DNA from: Candidatus Woesearchaeota archaeon
Lineage (GTDB): Archaea > Nanobdellota > Nanobdellia > Woesearchaeales > JAGVYF01
Assembly (NCBI GenBank): GCA_016211195.1
Contig: JACQSS010000033.1
Location: 1 to 39,312, forward strand
DNA: 39,312 nucleotides
Reading direction: 5' to 3'
Shown here piece by piece: positions 38,423 to 39,312 of the stretch. The notes under the pieces are model-generated. The model was not told where the DNA came from. It made no database searches and worked only from the letters and a program-made list of their open reading frames with translations. The number at the start of each line of letters is the position of its first letter. The first letter of the stretch is position 1. Position numbers and translations under genes: made by a program.

Positions 38423-39312
38423 GAGGGCACCGCGCTGAAGATAATGGTGGAATTCCGTGCCCCGGCATATTCAGCCGATGGGACTGTGATATTGATATCA
38501 ATGTAGGCTGCATCCGTGTCATTGAGGAAGGAGAAAGAAGGAATGTCTATATCAGAACTGGTCAATGGCATGTTGGTATAATTCATGCTCGCTGTTGCCT
38601 GTGTGAAGGCTCCGGTCTCATTGACACGAATCTTGAACTGGTAGAAACGGCTTGGATTATTAACCGTGCGCCAGAGGTTGCTACCGTTAATAGTGACATC
38701 GACGATGACATTGCCATCATTCTGTAAGAGGAATGGGTACGGGGAATTATCGCTTGTATCATTGGTCTCGTTCAAGGACAATAGGCCGAAAGAGACGACA
38801 TTAAGTGGCAGGAAGATGATATTGACAGACTCAATAGTGAAGTTGAACACAGTAGAGAAATTACTGAAGTCAGTTCCATCATATGCCCGCACCCGCCAGA
38901 AAAGGGGGATGTCTGTTGTTAGCAGTGGTGTATTATTTGTAAAGTTCAACGTGCTGAGCCCGCTGACATTGAAGATTGCCGTACTGAAATTGGAGACATT
39001 GCTAATCTGGAGAATATAGGTTAGTGTATCGCCATCTTCATCAGTTGATGCATTCCAGATAAATGTGGGGTTCCTTGTCCTCGTTGTCTCGTTCTGTGCC
39101 GGGCTGACAAGAGTTGGAACTGTCGGTGGATTGTTCGGGATGGTGAACAGCGCCGAATCCACAGTAGCACCGAAAGTTCTCCCATCACTTGACTCAATAC
39201 GGAATGTGAGATTGCTATTCTTACCGTAAGTAGAATTATCTAGCCCGAATAACGGGAAGTTACGGAGGAAGGACTGGTTTATCTCTTCTGAAGAGAGTGC
39301 ACGATCGTAGAT
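38419..39312 (-). CDS. LamG/Fn3-like surface protein, partial
   Basis: The frame is open to the window edge, giving the last 297 residues; a GTG at 39162 is not the real start. The visible N-terminal part has IYDRALSSEEI, the usual end of a LamG/concanavalin-like jelly roll. A fibronectin-type segment follows (PTVPTLVSPAQNETT to TLTYILQISN), then a beta domain with VVSFGLLSLNE, LLQNDGNVIVDVTING and IDINITVPSAEYAGARNSTI, which parallels the 266-aa proteins. N-x-S/T sites are dense. No C-terminal helix is present, so it is likely secreted or held by the partners downstream. It is coupled to the 384-aa gene. Confidence 0.85.
   Translation of the reverse strand: MYDRALSSEEINQSFLRNFPLFGLDNSTYGKNSNLTFRIESSDGRTFGATVDSALFTIPNNPPTVPTLVSPAQNETTRTRNPTFIWNASTDEDGDTLTYILQISNVSNFSTAIFNVSGLSTLNFTNNTPLLTTDIPLFWRVRAYDGTDFSNFSTVFNFTIESVNIIFLPLNVVSFGLLSLNETNDTSDNSPYPFLLQNDGNVIVDVTINGSNLWRTVNNPSRFYQFKIRVNETGAFTQATASMNYTNMPLTSSDIDIPSFSFLNDTDAAYIDINITVPSAEYAGARNSTIIFSAVPS

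Noticed and set aside
39160-39162. GTG as the start of the LamG/Fn3 protein
   Set aside because: The frame stays open to the window edge, and the upstream residues complete a LamG motif, so the gene begins beyond the window.
1-39312. CRISPR array or tRNA genes
   Set aside because: No regularly spaced short repeats and no cloverleaf with a GGTTCGA-type arm were found on either strand by reading; a tool scan could still find a degenerate case.

Overview
The window looks like a chromosomal segment of an archaeon. It carries the archaeal L3-to-L15/SecY ribosomal string, archaeal-only or archaeal-type factors (RadB, a Hef helicase-nuclease, Rnp1, a zinc-knuckle SUI1/eIF1, MBF1, a DUF106/EMC3-like insertase) and TATA boxes about 25-30 nt upstream of many start codons. 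Three signs point to the DPANN group (Woesearchaeota, Pacearchaeota or Nanoarchaeota-like), though this is inference without a tree: a one-chain primase joining PriS-like and PriL-like domains, the absence of adk and cmk from the secY-L34e-L14e string, and very tight gene packing.

Layout. 1-2112: an unrecognised partial gene, an unrecognised small gene, then a reverse pair of an endonuclease III lacking its iron-sulfur Cys cluster and a bacterial-type NlpC/P60 peptidase. 2216-4432: Hef. 4432-4550: a sequence closed by a perfect 10-bp stem, possibly an unassigned structured RNA. 4637-7627: LemA and two HtpX-like M48 proteases on opposite strands, with an unrecognised gene between them. 7662-9088: a lipoprotein and a Cys-rich exported protein. 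9121-10927: a divergent pair, a small TOPRIM protein and the fused primase.

11101-26325 is one long forward ribosomal-protein superoperon: L3, L4, L23, L2, S19, L22, S3, L29, SUI1, Rnp1, S17, L14, L24, S4e, L5, S14, S8, L6, L32e, L19e, L18, S5, L30, L15, SecY, the DUF106 insertase, L34e, L14e, MBF1. Most genes overlap by 4 nt or lie a few bases apart. Three promoters are visible: before L3, before secY and before L34e. The string joins ribosome assembly, tRNA processing, initiation and membrane insertion.

26315-39312 is mostly a reverse-strand envelope region: a membrane-anchored thioredoxin-fold protein, a processive GT2 glycosyltransferase, two multi-pass GT-C-like proteins, then (after forward radB) a cluster of membrane-anchored or secreted beta-rich proteins. 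At its centre is a tandem duplication of a two-gene cassette (77 aa + 266 aa). The 266-aa proteins are about 91 percent identical, identical over residues 166-261, and carry 12 N-x-S/T sites each. The cassettes are flanked by paralogous 384-aa and 383-aa proteins and preceded by a LamG/Fn3-like protein whose C-terminal domain resembles the 266-aa proteins. I read this as a glycosylated cell-surface structure of unknown type. It is the best candidate here for an undescribed system. I see no tRNA or rRNA gene, CRISPR array or insertion sequence. No gene-free stretch exceeds 300 bases; the longest are 4433-4636 and 10928-11100, both described below.
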